Shown here in pieces: positions 16,720-24,481 of a stretch of DNA of 38,802 nt (its first letter is position 1; every line of letters starts with the position of its first letter). The translations under genes were made by a program, and so were the position numbers. The stretch lies in NCBI GenBank assembly GCA_017432895.1, contig JAFRIG010000015.1:1-38802 (forward strand). Reading direction: 5' to 3'. Below the pieces are notes generated by a model. It was given only the letters and a program-made list of their open reading frames with translations, made no database searches and was not told where the DNA came from. This DNA is from Erysipelotrichaceae bacterium (GTDB lineage: Bacteria > Bacillota_I > Bacilli_A > Erysipelotrichales > Erysipelotrichaceae).

Positions 16720-17263
16720 ATTCGGCATCTATTTGTTTCATCCTTTTCTCAAAACGGAACATCCCATCCGGAAACTGATCATCGATTTCTTCAGCCATAT
16801 CCGGATCATTAGGGTCGGGGTGGTGAGAATTATAGAACTCAACAATGTGGAAACCGCAGCGATTCACATAGAAATGAATGTTCCTGGTTTCAAAATATGG
16901 CGTTATCGTTTCCCATCGCTCAACATCAGGATACATTCTCTCGATCTCGCACCAGGCTTTATATCCAATGCCTTTTGAATGATATTCAGGCAAAGTAAAC
17001 AGGATCTTTAGTTCACCATGTTTGCCTTGAACAGAAACGATGACACCTCCGGCTTTCTTGCCATCGGCGATGATCCGATAGGCTTCTCCCTCCTTTATCG
17101 AATTTTCGATCGTCTCTCTGGAAATGATCTGATCATCCTCTTCGAAGTGATCATCCCGCCTTCCGAATTCCTCCGTGGCTCCGTACTTGAAAGCCCACTG
17201 GTTGTCTTTGATGAACTGTTGCCTGTCGTCTTCCTGCAAAGGAAGCAATTTTACTTCTGTCAT
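16718..17263 (-). CDS. GNAT-family N-acetyltransferase
   Basis: A 181-residue GNAT acetyltransferase. The acetyl-CoA-binding core shows in ILFTLPEYHSKGIGYKAWCEIERMYPDVERW (starting near residue 90; pattern Q/RxxGxG/A replaced by HSKGIG) and in ETRNIHFYVNRCGFHIVEFYN, the usual beta5-beta6 end segment. The substrate is unknown. The start is ATG 17263, seven bases after AGGAGG. Uniquely in this window it is preceded by a separate promoter, a folded leader and an intrinsic terminator, so expression is probably set by premature termination. Its 3' end converges with the GntR pair. Confidence 0.85.
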   Translation of the reverse strand: MTEVKLLPLQEDDRQQFIKDNQWAFKYGATEEFGRRDDHFEEDDQIISRETIENSIKEGEAYRIIADGKKAGGVIVSVQGKHGELKILFTLPEYHSKGIGYKAWCEIERMYPDVERWETITPYFETRNIHFYVNRCGFHIVEFYNSHHPDPNDPDMAEEIDDQFPDGMFRFEKRMKQIDAE

Positions 17264-17289
17264 GTCTCTACCTCCTGTTCGCCGGAATC

Positions 17290-17324
17290 AAAAAGCCCGG
17301 CATGAAAAAATTCATAACCGGGCT
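17290..17324 (-). terminator. intrinsic terminator/attenuator before the acetyltransferase gene
   Basis: On the minus strand AGCCCGG pairs with CCGGGCT (17318-17324 with 17294-17300), with an inner ATGAA/TTCAT stem, followed by TTTTT. It lies between promoter and start codon, 14 bases before the AGGAGG ribosome binding site, and overlaps a competing short hairpin. Confidence 0.85.
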
Positions 17325-17404
17325 CACCCGACATCTTATCCAACAGGCGGCCTGCAGATGTTTATCTGCGATCCCCTATGCTACGGCATACTGTCCTCCG
17401 ATGC
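17290..17404 (-). ncRNA. candidate cis-regulatory structured RNA (riboswitch-like leader)
   Basis: Downstream of a good promoter the minus strand encodes a folded leader of about 115 bases. It has a basal stem CATC/GATG (17400-17403 with 17332-17335), then GACAG/CTGTT (17391-17395 with 17342-17346) across a purine-rich internal loop (GGAG / GGATAA). Two hairpins lie above: TATGC-CGTA-GCATA (17377-17390) and GCAGAT-AAAC-ATCTGC (17354-17369). A short hairpin CGGG-TGAG-CCCG (17319-17330) overlaps the 5' arm of the terminator and could act as antiterminator. I do not recognise it as a named riboswitch family; a small independent RNA is the alternative. Confidence 0.5.
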
Positions 17405-17410
17405 ATCACT

Positions 17411-17439
17411 ATTTTAACATCTTTTCACTAGGCTCACAA
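17411..17439 (-). promoter_or_regulatory. promoter of the structured leader
   Basis: TTGTGA (-35, 17434-17439) and TAAAAT (-10, 17411-17416) on the minus strand are exactly 17 bases apart. The -35 box overlaps the T-run of the upstream lipoprotein terminator. Transcription would begin near 17404. Confidence 0.6.
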
Positions 17440-17465
17440 AAAGACCGCCCTTTTTTAAGGCGGTC
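17438..17465 (-). terminator. terminator of the 387-residue lipoprotein gene
   Basis: GACCGCC and GGCGGTC (17443-17449, 17459-17465) form a seven-pair GC-rich stem, followed on the minus strand by TTTTT. Confidence 0.85.
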
Positions 17466-17482
17466 CTGTTTTTCAGATTTTA

Positions 17483-18646
17483 TTACCTCATCGGTAAAAC
17501 CGCATATTCCACGGAATCGAAGCTGATCGACTTGATCGTGAAATCATAGAGATGTTCATATTCGAATTCACTGTCCAGATCGAAGCCTTCCGGCACTTCC
17601 ACATCAGCCTGATATGAGAACATATCTTTTTCTAAGCTGATAAAGCTGCCCTCTTCCCAAAAGCTGTAGCCGTTGACATTGAAGCCTTCATTCACGAGAT
17701 CACCGATCTTTTTTCCTGTATAGGATGTTAGCTGATCATCAGGAATGATCTCATCGGTGAAATCGATGCAATCTTCGATCTCGATATCATGCAACAGATC
17801 CCTGACCTTGAACTCGTAATCTTCACTGAAGAAATCCAGAGCATTGTAGGCATCAAGGACATCCTGACTTACGGTTGCGGAGAACTGATAATGTCTGCCG
17901 TCTTTTTCATCGATCACCAGCAGCTGATCATCCATGAAACAGTAGAACAGATTGTCTTCTTCACCCAGTTTATCGATGATCTCACCGAAACTTGCATAAG
18001 GACTTTCCACATGCGGAAGATCATCATAAGTCTTAGGCAGAGAATAATCAGGCAATTCGATATGTTCATCATAAGTGAACCTGTATTCGGACTGATAGCT
18101 CTGTTCGCCGGACTTTATCTCACTTTTGATCGCTGAGATCTTGCCATCTTCTTTCGCAGCGTTGGCTGTGATCGTAAAATCAACGCCTTCGTTCCGGCCT
18201 TTGATCTCCATTGACAGCTCCTTGCCGTCCTTTTCACTGCAGACAAAGGACATCGAGTCATCTTCGACATCGAAATATGCACTCGTCGACATCAGCAACA
18301 TGTTTTTGACCGTATCCAAAGACACGTCATAGGTGAATTCATCTTCCATGGCGGAACCATCATCGGTGATGATATATTTCTTGCCATCCTCACCGATAAA
18401 GCCGTAATAGCCATAGCCTGAATCCGGATAATCGACATGGATCTTGTCCTGATCCTTGGAGAAAACGCTGAACAGCACGCCACTTTGATAAGATGACATC
18501 GTGATCGGATCGGCATCCAGCAGGCCATCGAAGAATTCTTCACACATCTTCTTGCCTTCTTCTCTGGTCTTGACTGTCTTGCCATTTGAACAGCCTGCCA
18601 ACAGTATCATCAATACGGCCAGTATTACGACAAATCTTTTTTTCAT
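17483..18646 (-). CDS. secreted lipoprotein of unknown function
   Basis: The 387-residue product starts MKKRFVVILAVLMILLAGC, a type II signal peptide with the lipobox LLAGC, so it is anchored to the outer membrane face of the cell membrane. The mature chain is strongly acidic, beta-rich and carries no enzyme motif I recognise. Its N-terminal half (to about residue 190) looks like an outer-membrane-lipoprotein-carrier-like or LolA-type beta sheet, as in many Bacillota lipoproteins, but this is only an impression. ATG 18646 is chosen because GAAGG stands five bases upstream; a GTG two codons earlier is less suitable. The glutaredoxin-like gene lies just upstream on the same strand. Confidence 0.8.
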   Translation of the reverse strand: MKKRFVVILAVLMILLAGCSNGKTVKTREEGKKMCEEFFDGLLDADPITMSSYQSGVLFSVFSKDQDKIHVDYPDSGYGYYGFIGEDGKKYIITDDGSAMEDEFTYDVSLDTVKNMLLMSTSAYFDVEDDSMSFVCSEKDGKELSMEIKGRNEGVDFTITANAAKEDGKISAIKSEIKSGEQSYQSEYRFTYDEHIELPDYSLPKTYDDLPHVESPYASFGEIIDKLGEEDNLFYCFMDDQLLVIDEKDGRHYQFSATVSQDVLDAYNALDFFSEDYEFKVRDLLHDIEIEDCIDFTDEIIPDDQLTSYTGKKIGDLVNEGFNVNGYSFWEEGSFISLEKDMFSYQADVEVPEGFDLDSEFEYEHLYDFTIKSISFDSVEYAVLPMR

Positions 18647-18707
18647 AAGCACCTTCTTTCAATAAACTATAAAGGGATCGATTCTATTGTTTTTTCCGTT
18701 CGCTAAA

Positions 18708-18719
18708 GCTGCTAGCAGC
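18708..18719. repeat. 12-bp perfect palindrome at the glutaredoxin stop codon
   Basis: GCTGCTAGCAGC spans the TAG stop codon of the glutaredoxin-like gene. It lies upstream of the next lipoprotein gene on the same strand and may be a protein-binding site; no regulator is suggested by the sequence. Confidence 0.4.
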
Positions 18720-19023
18720 CCTTGCGTCCATTCTTGTGATCTTCAATAGAACAGGCATTAGCCGTTCCAAATTCGATCAGACCGACATCGGCCGGATCCA
18801 GGGTAACACTGCCATCTTCCAGAACGAAAGCCGGGATCCCAACATCGCCGATCTTCTTCATCCGTTCGAAGACGGGATCAGTGTCCCTTAATCTGGTAAA
18901 AGCGGACATATTGCGGATATTCTCGCCGATGTTGATATACTCGAACTCGTCTTCCCTTCCAACCACCTGTTCATGAATATAATCGCAATAAGGGCAGGTC
19001 GGCATTCCATAGATCTTGATCAT
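18712..19023 (-). CDS. glutaredoxin-like thioredoxin-fold protein
   Basis: A 103-residue protein with the redox motif CPYC (C10-P-Y-C13) at the usual N-terminal position in KIYGMPTCPYCDYI and the cis-proline segment VGIPAF. This is the glutaredoxin/NrdH-like layout, so a cytosolic disulfide oxidoreductase is likely. The C-terminal tail has two further cysteines (NACSIEDHKNGRKGC). The start is ATG 19023, preceded by AAGGAG; an upstream extension of the frame lacks support. It is followed 65 bases downstream by the unknown lipoprotein gene. Confidence 0.85.
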   Translation of the reverse strand: MIKIYGMPTCPYCDYIHEQVVGREDEFEYINIGENIRNMSAFTRLRDTDPVFERMKKIGDVGIPAFVLEDGSVTLDPADVGLIEFGTANACSIEDHKNGRKGC

Positions 19024-19103
19024 TTTCTTATCTCCTTCAGTTTTATCAGTTTCAGTATAGTAAAAAATTCTTTTATCGGCAATCGGATCGCCCCTTGGCA
19101 CTC

Positions 19104-19128
19104 AAAAAGCGGACCGTTTGATCCGCTT
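19104..19128 (-). terminator. terminator of the beta-helix lipoprotein gene
   Basis: AAGCGGA (19107-19113) and TCCGCTT (19122-19128) form a seven-pair stem, followed on the minus strand by TTTTTG. It lies 18 bases after the stop codon. Confidence 0.8.
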
Positions 19129-19146
19129 GTGATATATGATCTGACT

Positions 19147-20520
19147 TTAATGTTTGCCTTCCGGTTTCGCGGGCGGCTCACTTCCTTCAAAATGGCCATG
19201 TTCGCCATGGCTTGAAGATGAGATCGTGACTTCGATCGCATCCCCGCTTGCTGATGTTCCTGCTTCATATTCAACCCCATTGACGTAAAGCTTATAGCCA
19301 TTAAGATCGATGCTGTCGGCTGAGCAGGTCAAAGAAGTGATATAGGAATCGCCTGTGAGTGTCCAGGTCGAGCCTTCTTGAATCTCTACATAGATCTCGC
19401 CGCCTTCATTTTCTTCATTGATGGCACCGCTATAGGCTGAGCCGTCTTTGAGATACATATTCAAAGAAGAAACTTCATCGACGATGATATCGCCTTCCAC
19501 GTCCTGATCATTCATTTCCAGGCTGACATGACCGCCGTTGGAACCTTCGCTTCCCCAACCGGCTGCCGCTGCTCTAAGGAAATATCCGTCACTGTCTTCA
19601 TTGATGATTGATACGTTCTCCAGGGTGATCGTTGCAACCGTATTGTTGACAAAGAAGATGTCGCCGTTCTTGTTAAGTAATGACCCGTTTATCATCGTGA
19701 ACGATGCCAGTCCTTCATCAGCATCGCCGGACATCGACTGATAGATCATGACCGCTTGATACCAGTCGGACTTGTCGGAATTTTTGGAATTGTTGTCGGC
19801 AACCAGTTCGACGTTATTTAAGGTCACGCTGTTTTGGCCTTCAACGACCACACCTTGCGAGGAAGTGGATTCCAGATAGGCATCGGATACCGTAATATCG
19901 GCTGTCGAGTAGATGACTGGCGAACCTTTGCCTTCCGTGATATAGGATCCTTCGGATACGTTTACGGTTCCGCCTCCTCTATCCGATCTGATAGCAGCCG
20001 AAGAATTGCCGGTCGTATGAATATTCAGATTGGTGGCATTCATCGTGCCCCCGCCCGTCGTCATCAGACCACCGGAGCAGTTTCCGGAAGTTTCAATGAC
20101 GGAATCGGAAATGTTGACTGTCGTTCCCTCTCCATAAGAGAAGACGCCATTGGCATGGGTGCCATCCGTTTCAACCACGATCGCACTTAAATCAAGTGTA
20201 GCGCCATTGGTCGCGAATACCGCGGCATTCTCGCCATAGAAATCGGCTTCGTCACCGGAAGAATCACCGGTCTTTTCCACTTTGATGTTGGAATAACTGA
20301 CGGTTTCTCCGTCTGCTTCAATGGCATGCCCGCCATCCTCAACCGATGTATATGTTTCTGAAATCGTTATATCTTCTTTCTGCGGGATGGAAGTGTCGAC
20401 GATCTCTTCTTCGACGCTTTCCGTTTCTATCGTTTCCGGGATCTGCGTTTCATTGTTTGCGCAGGCGCTTAAAGATAGACATAAAGCTATGCTCAGTATT
20501 GTTGTCAGGTTCTTTTTCAT
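19147..20520 (-). CDS. surface lipoprotein with right-handed beta-helix repeats
   Basis: A 457-residue lipoprotein. MKKNLTTILSIALCLSLSAC is a signal peptide with lipobox SLSAC. From about residue 75 to 370 short repeats of 20-25 residues rich in G, N, T and V (for example GATLDLSAIVVETDGTHANG and GTTVNISDSVIETSGNCSGG) form the pattern of a parallel beta-helix. Such proteins act as adhesins or polysaccharide-binding factors in gut Bacillota. The C-terminus is histidine- and glutamate-rich (HGEHGHFEGSEPPAKPEGKH). No LPxTG anchor is seen. AGGAGGT precedes the start. Function is unproven, and the sequence composition makes remote matches unreliable. Confidence 0.82.
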   Translation of the reverse strand: MKKNLTTILSIALCLSLSACANNETQIPETIETESVEEEIVDTSIPQKEDITISETYTSVEDGGHAIEADGETVSYSNIKVEKTGDSSGDEADFYGENAAVFATNGATLDLSAIVVETDGTHANGVFSYGEGTTVNISDSVIETSGNCSGGLMTTGGGTMNATNLNIHTTGNSSAAIRSDRGGGTVNVSEGSYITEGKGSPVIYSTADITVSDAYLESTSSQGVVVEGQNSVTLNNVELVADNNSKNSDKSDWYQAVMIYQSMSGDADEGLASFTMINGSLLNKNGDIFFVNNTVATITLENVSIINEDSDGYFLRAAAAGWGSEGSNGGHVSLEMNDQDVEGDIIVDEVSSLNMYLKDGSAYSGAINEENEGGEIYVEIQEGSTWTLTGDSYITSLTCSADSIDLNGYKLYVNGVEYEAGTSASGDAIEVTISSSSHGEHGHFEGSEPPAKPEGKH

Positions 20521-20633
20521 GCTTAAGACCTCCTATGTCTACAACTATAAATGACGAATCTGAACTTTATCTGAAGAATAACGGAAATCATAGTGAACAT
20601 TGACATACAGAGACTGAAGTGGCGATCTATATT

Positions 20634-20642
20634 TTTGTTATA
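20634..20642 (+). promoter_or_regulatory. extended -10 promoter element of the MATE-ATPase gene
   Basis: TGTTATACT matches the extended -10 pattern TGnTATAAT with one change and lies about 20 bases before the start codon. No convincing -35 box is seen at 17 bases; TTGACA at 20603 is too far away. Confidence 0.4.
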
Positions 20643-20662
20643 CTGAATAAAAGGATAAATTC

Positions 20663-22450
20663 ATGTCAAAACAGGGAAAACACAGCTCCAGCAACATCTC
20701 ATCGATCTTCTTATCAACAGCGATCGCCATGGTCATCACTGAAATAAGTGGCGTTTTGACCAGCCTGATCGACGGAGTGGTTTCCAGCCGTTTTCTGGAT
20801 ATCGCCATCTATTCCAGTATCTCCCTGCTCAAGCCCCTTTCCCGGATCATTTCGGTCGTATCGGGCTTTCTTTCCACCGGCTGCAACATCGTCTGTTCCA
20901 GACTGGTCGGGACCGGTGAAAAAGAAGATGCCAATGCGACTTTCAATTTGTGTATCCTTATAGGCCTGCTTTTTTCCGGTTTAATCCTTTTGATCTGTTT
21001 CTTTACGCCGAATCTGATGTTCAGTCTCTGCGGCATAACTTTAAACAAATATCCCGAGCTGATTCCGCATCTTCGTGATTATCTGAGAGGCTTCATGATC
21101 GGCATACCCGTCCATATGATCTGTCAGGTCAGTGGTCCCATCCTGGTCATGGACAACGGCAAAAAGTCTTTTACTATCTCTTCAATGGTTCTGGCCATCG
21201 TCGACATTTGTGCCGGCTTGGCCAATGTTTTCATCTTCCACGGTGGTGCCTTCGGTATGGGTCTGGCGGCTTCACTTGCCTATATCGCCCAGTTTATCGT
21301 TTTACTTCCCTTATTGTTAAACAGGAAGCGCTATTTCCATTTAGCTTTTGTTAAACTCAAATACGCACTCCTGCCGCCGGTCGTCAGAAACGGTACGCCG
21401 GCTTTCACCAAAAGACTGGCCGTCACCTTAAGAGATACCTTCATCAACTACTTCAATCTCATCCTGGCCATGAACGCTATCGCCATTGCCGCCAAAGGGA
21501 TCCAGAACGATCTTTTCAGTTTCTTCTTCTGCATTGCGGTCGGCTTTGGCAGAACGCTGATAACCATGGTCGGTATCTATCATGGCAGTCAAGACCGCGA
21601 AGGACTGATAATACTGTATTCATATGCCATGAAGACCGGTATCTTGTTTACCGGTGTTGTTTCCCTTTTTACGCTGATCTTTGCCCCGGCCTTGTCAGGT
21701 CTATATACGAATGATCCCGAGGCACTATCTCTGACCATCTTTTCGATCAGGTGGATGGCCTCTTCACTGATCTTCGATACGATCACCTGCCTGTGTCAAT
21801 ATTACTTCCAGGGCATCGGTGATATGAAAAGAGCCAACATCCTCACGATGCTTGAACGTTTCATCATCCCCGTAGCCTGTGCCGTAGTCATGGGCTTGCT
21901 ATACGGATCGAAAGGTATCCTGGCTTCCATCGCCATCGGCAAGTTTCTTTTATTCTTTCTGATGCTGATCTTCAATATCATCGATCTGAAGAGATTTCCC
22001 AAAAGCTGGGAAGACATCATGTATCTGCCTGTCGACTTCGGCCAAGGCAAGATAGATAACATTTACGCCCGCATGGAAGACATCAACGATGTGATCGCGA
22101 TCAGTGAAAAGACCAGAGACTTCTGTCTGGAACACGGCAGTGACAATAAACATGCTCAGCTGATGTCTCTGTTTGTGGAAGAGATCGGCGTCAATGTCTT
22201 CGAACATGCCCAAAAAGCTCACAGTAAAAGATCAGGTATCGACTTTAGATTGATGATCAATGAGGATTATATCCGCTTCTATATGAGCGATCTGGGCGAA
22301 CTATTCGATCCGACTTCCTTCTATGAATTACACCAAAGCGATTCCGCTCAAGAACATATCGGCATCCGCCTGGTCATGAAAGCCGCCAAGGAAGTCCGCT
22401 ACTATTCCACCTTCAACGCCAACAATCTGATCGTCACCATCGATCGCTAA
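20663..22450 (+). CDS. MATE-type transporter fused to a C-terminal RsbW-like ATPase domain
   Basis: A 595-residue fusion. Residues 1 to about 455 have about 12 membrane segments of MATE type (SGVLTSLIDGVVSSRFLD near the first loop; an internal repeat near 250). Residues about 465-595 are soluble and have the anti-sigma-factor (GHKL) ATPase pattern: N-box EEIGVNVFEHA (506-516; N511, H515), G1 box SDLGELFDP (D543, G545) and GIRLVMKAAKEV (567-578), then NNLIVTIDR. RsbW-like domains bind ATP and control partner proteins by phosphorylation or binding. The fusion may couple ATP sensing to transport or tether a signalling partner to the transporter. Known MATE proteins do not need ATP. Substrate unknown. 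Confidence 0.85.
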   Translation: MSKQGKHSSSNISSIFLSTAIAMVITEISGVLTSLIDGVVSSRFLDIAIYSSISLLKPLSRIISVVSGFLSTGCNIVCSRLVGTGEKEDANATFNLCILIGLLFSGLILLICFFTPNLMFSLCGITLNKYPELIPHLRDYLRGFMIGIPVHMICQVSGPILVMDNGKKSFTISSMVLAIVDICAGLANVFIFHGGAFGMGLAASLAYIAQFIVLLPLLLNRKRYFHLAFVKLKYALLPPVVRNGTPAFTKRLAVTLRDTFINYFNLILAMNAIAIAAKGIQNDLFSFFFCIAVGFGRTLITMVGIYHGSQDREGLIILYSYAMKTGILFTGVVSLFTLIFAPALSGLYTNDPEALSLTIFSIRWMASSLIFDTITCLCQYYFQGIGDMKRANILTMLERFIIPVACAVVMGLLYGSKGILASIAIGKFLLFFLMLIFNIIDLKRFPKSWEDIMYLPVDFGQGKIDNIYARMEDINDVIAISEKTRDFCLEHGSDNKHAQLMSLFVEEIGVNVFEHAQKAHSKRSGIDFRLMINEDYIRFYMSDLGELFDPTSFYELHQSDSAQEHIGIRLVMKAAKEVRYYSTFNANNLIVTIDR

Positions 22451-22475
22451 AGAATAATACGAATAAGATATAATA

Positions 22476-22497
22476 ACGGCTTCCGATCGGAAGCCGT
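22476..22497. terminator. convergent terminator between MATE-ATPase and pyrophosphatase genes
   Basis: ACGGCTTCC-GATC-GGAAGCCGT is a perfect nine-pair stem followed on the plus strand by CTTGTGTTTTATT and on the minus strand by TATTATATC. The T-tracts are weak, but the position between convergent genes fits a shared terminator. Confidence 0.65.
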
Positions 22498-22515
22498 CTT
22501 GTGTTTTATTGATTT

Positions 22516-23649
22516 TTACTCGTGGGGATGGGAATTGAGATAATCGGTAAAGCCGGGCACGAACTTCGTCTTTCTGCCCAGACCCGTCTTGAAGATATAA
22601 GAGGTACCATCATATTCATCATAATCAGGGAAAACGTTGGTTAAGACCGTGGCTGAAAGTTCATTGGCCGGAACGACGGAATCGATCTTTTCGCCGTTTT
22701 CTCTCATGCCTACCGAAACGTACATGTAGTCGACATTGCGGCTTTCAAAAGCTTCCGGTAAAGCTTGCTTCATCCTGGCAGCCAGATCTCTGGCCGTATC
22801 CATGTCGATGGCATTGACTAAACCGATACCGAAAGTATAACCGCCGGCTTCATATTCCTTGTAGTCGGAGAAGATGATCTCCTGATCGCTGAAACCATCA
22901 TAGGAAAGCTTTCTTTCATGCAGCTTGGCATACATGGCTTCAACATCGTCCACTTTAGCCAGTTTAGACAGTTCTTCAACGGCTTTGACATCCGCGTCGG
23001 TTGTTGTTGAGCCACTAAGACCGTCCGTATCGGAAAGGATGGCGCCTAACATCAGATAAGCCGTCGTTTCATCGATCTCCAGACCGTAATTGAGATAATC
23101 CAGCCAAATGATCGTCGAGGTACAGCCGATCGGCTTGGCCTCATAAAGGACCTGATTGCCGGTAGAAAGAGTTCCGACGCCATGGTGGTCGATGACTCCG
23201 ACGATGTGGGCATCGATCATACCTTCGACCGCCTGAGCATATTCACTGTGATCGACCAGGAAGATGTTTTCACCAGAAGCATCGATCAGCTCTTCCGGAA
23301 CTTCGAAATTGACTTGTTGCAGAATATAGGCCGTTTCGTTGTTGATGGTGCCGCTGGTTCTGGGCGAGGCATCATAGCCTAGCAGGCTCAGAAAACGGGC
23401 ATAGGCGATGGCACTGCAGACCGTATCGGAATCCGGTGAACAGTGTCCGATAACATAGATGGGTCCTTCTTCGACATTGAGTTTGGCGATGGAACTGCGG
23501 TTGAGCTGCTGCAGTTCTTCTCTCTGACTTTGGGCTTCTTTATTTGCCTTGTCCAAACCGGCGTTATAAGCAAAATAAGCCGCTAAAAACATAGCCATAA
23601 GCAAAAGCAGCCATTTTAAACAGTTTTTCATTTTATCATTCATATTCAT
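22516..23649 (-). CDS. membrane-anchored family II (DHH) inorganic pyrophosphatase homologue
   Basis: The 377-residue protein has a DHH/DHHA2 pyrophosphatase core with an unusual N-terminal membrane segment (about residues 13-30, KWLLLLMAMFLAAYFAYNAG) after a lysine-bearing tip. The core motifs are GHCSPDSDTVCSAIAYA (68-84; usual form GHKNPDTDS), VDH (132-134), DHH (154-156) and a second-domain GRKTKFVPG corresponding to the SRKKQ motif. The enzyme should hydrolyse pyrophosphate with manganese. Standard family II enzymes are cytosolic and about 310 residues. The positive-inside rule suggests the catalytic part faces outwards, but this is not certain; no lipobox or cleavage site is clear. GAAAAGG precedes the start. 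The PHP phosphatase gene lies just upstream. Confidence 0.8.
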   Translation of the reverse strand: MNMNDKMKNCLKWLLLLMAMFLAAYFAYNAGLDKANKEAQSQREELQQLNRSSIAKLNVEEGPIYVIGHCSPDSDTVCSAIAYARFLSLLGYDASPRTSGTINNETAYILQQVNFEVPEELIDASGENIFLVDHSEYAQAVEGMIDAHIVGVIDHHGVGTLSTGNQVLYEAKPIGCTSTIIWLDYLNYGLEIDETTAYLMLGAILSDTDGLSGSTTTDADVKAVEELSKLAKVDDVEAMYAKLHERKLSYDGFSDQEIIFSDYKEYEAGGYTFGIGLVNAIDMDTARDLAARMKQALPEAFESRNVDYMYVSVGMRENGEKIDSVVPANELSATVLTNVFPDYDEYDGTSYIFKTGLGRKTKFVPGFTDYLNSHPHE

Positions 23650-23671
23650 TCATCCTTTTCTATTTTCATAT

Positions 23672-24391
23672 TCATCTTTTGTCGAAACCGATGAATCTTT
23701 CAAACTTTTCTAAAGAATTGTTGACGATGAGCTCTTCATCAAAGCCCATTTCTTCTAACAGCGCTTCCGCTTCCGTAAAATATCCGATCCGGCTGGGATC
23801 ATGAGCATCCGAACCCACGAAGATATTGGCCCTGTGCTTCATACACAGCTTCAGATAAGTCGCAACATTTTCCCGCCAGTTTTTCCGATAGTCAGCCATG
23901 ATCGTCGAATTGTTGAGCTCTAACGCGACACCATACTCCTTTGCCGCAGGAACCAGTCTTTCATAATCCAAAGGGAAAGTGCTGTCATCGGGATGGGAGA
24001 CGAAGAAGGTCTTGGGATGAGCCATGCAGCTGATCAGGTTGTCGGTATTCTTTTCGATGCCTTCATCACTGTAACAGGTGCCATGGATCCCGACGATACA
24101 ATAATCAAGCCTGTTTAACATCCGCTCGGGAAGCGTCATCGTTCCGTCATTGAGGGCATTGTTTTCCACACCATAGTAGATATTCACGCCATACAGTTCC
24201 CGCGGGATCGCCCTAAGATTGCTGAAATAGATCGGATCACAGACTCCGGGAATGCCCGGGGCATGGTCACTGACCCCTAATCCGATCAGACCCTTTTCTT
24301 TGGCAGCCAAGGCATTTTCCCTGATTGTGCCATAGGCGTGTCCTGAAAAGATCGTATGGGTGTGGATATCGATGACGAGCCTGTTTTTCAT
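23672..24391 (-). CDS. PHP-domain metal-dependent phosphatase (YcdX-like)
   Basis: A 239-residue PHP domain protein, the size of the YcdX phosphatase family. It starts DIHTHTIFSGHAYGT (residues 8-22), with metal histidines and the aspartate of the first PHP motif, then GLGVSDHAPGIPGV (36-49), YGVENNA, GIHGTCY, SHPDDSTF and the last motif VGSDAHDPSRIGYF. All expected ligands are visible. The substrate is unknown; YcdX-type enzymes hydrolyse phosphomonoesters. The ribosome binding site is GGAAGGA. It lies upstream of the membrane pyrophosphatase (22 bases), so the two may form an operon of phosphate-releasing enzymes. Confidence 0.87.
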   Translation of the reverse strand: MKNRLVIDIHTHTIFSGHAYGTIRENALAAKEKGLIGLGVSDHAPGIPGVCDPIYFSNLRAIPRELYGVNIYYGVENNALNDGTMTLPERMLNRLDYCIVGIHGTCYSDEGIEKNTDNLISCMAHPKTFFVSHPDDSTFPLDYERLVPAAKEYGVALELNNSTIMADYRKNWRENVATYLKLCMKHRANIFVGSDAHDPSRIGYFTEAEALLEEMGFDEELIVNNSLEKFERFIGFDKR

Positions 24392-24432
24392 ATGTCTGTC
24401 CTTCCTTCAAAGTTCCTTAATTAGTCTACCAC

Positions 24433-24464
24433 ATCATAAACCCTTATTATCTTGAGTTTATGAT
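24433..24464. repeat. inverted repeat upstream of the PHP phosphatase gene
   Basis: ATCATAAAC (24433-24441) and GTTTATGAT (24456-24464) form a perfect nine-pair inverted repeat around a 14-base loop, without a T-run. It lies between an acetyltransferase stop and the PHP start and may be an operator or a weak terminator. Confidence 0.45.
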
Positions 24465-24481
24465 ATTTCAGATTGTGATAC

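Noticed and set aside
17290..17404. Possible 4.5S (SRP), 6S RNA or T-box
   Set aside because: The GGAAGCAGCC-type SRP loop, the 6S open bubble of about 190 bases, and the T-box sequence GGGTGGNACCGCG are all absent, so none of these names is used.
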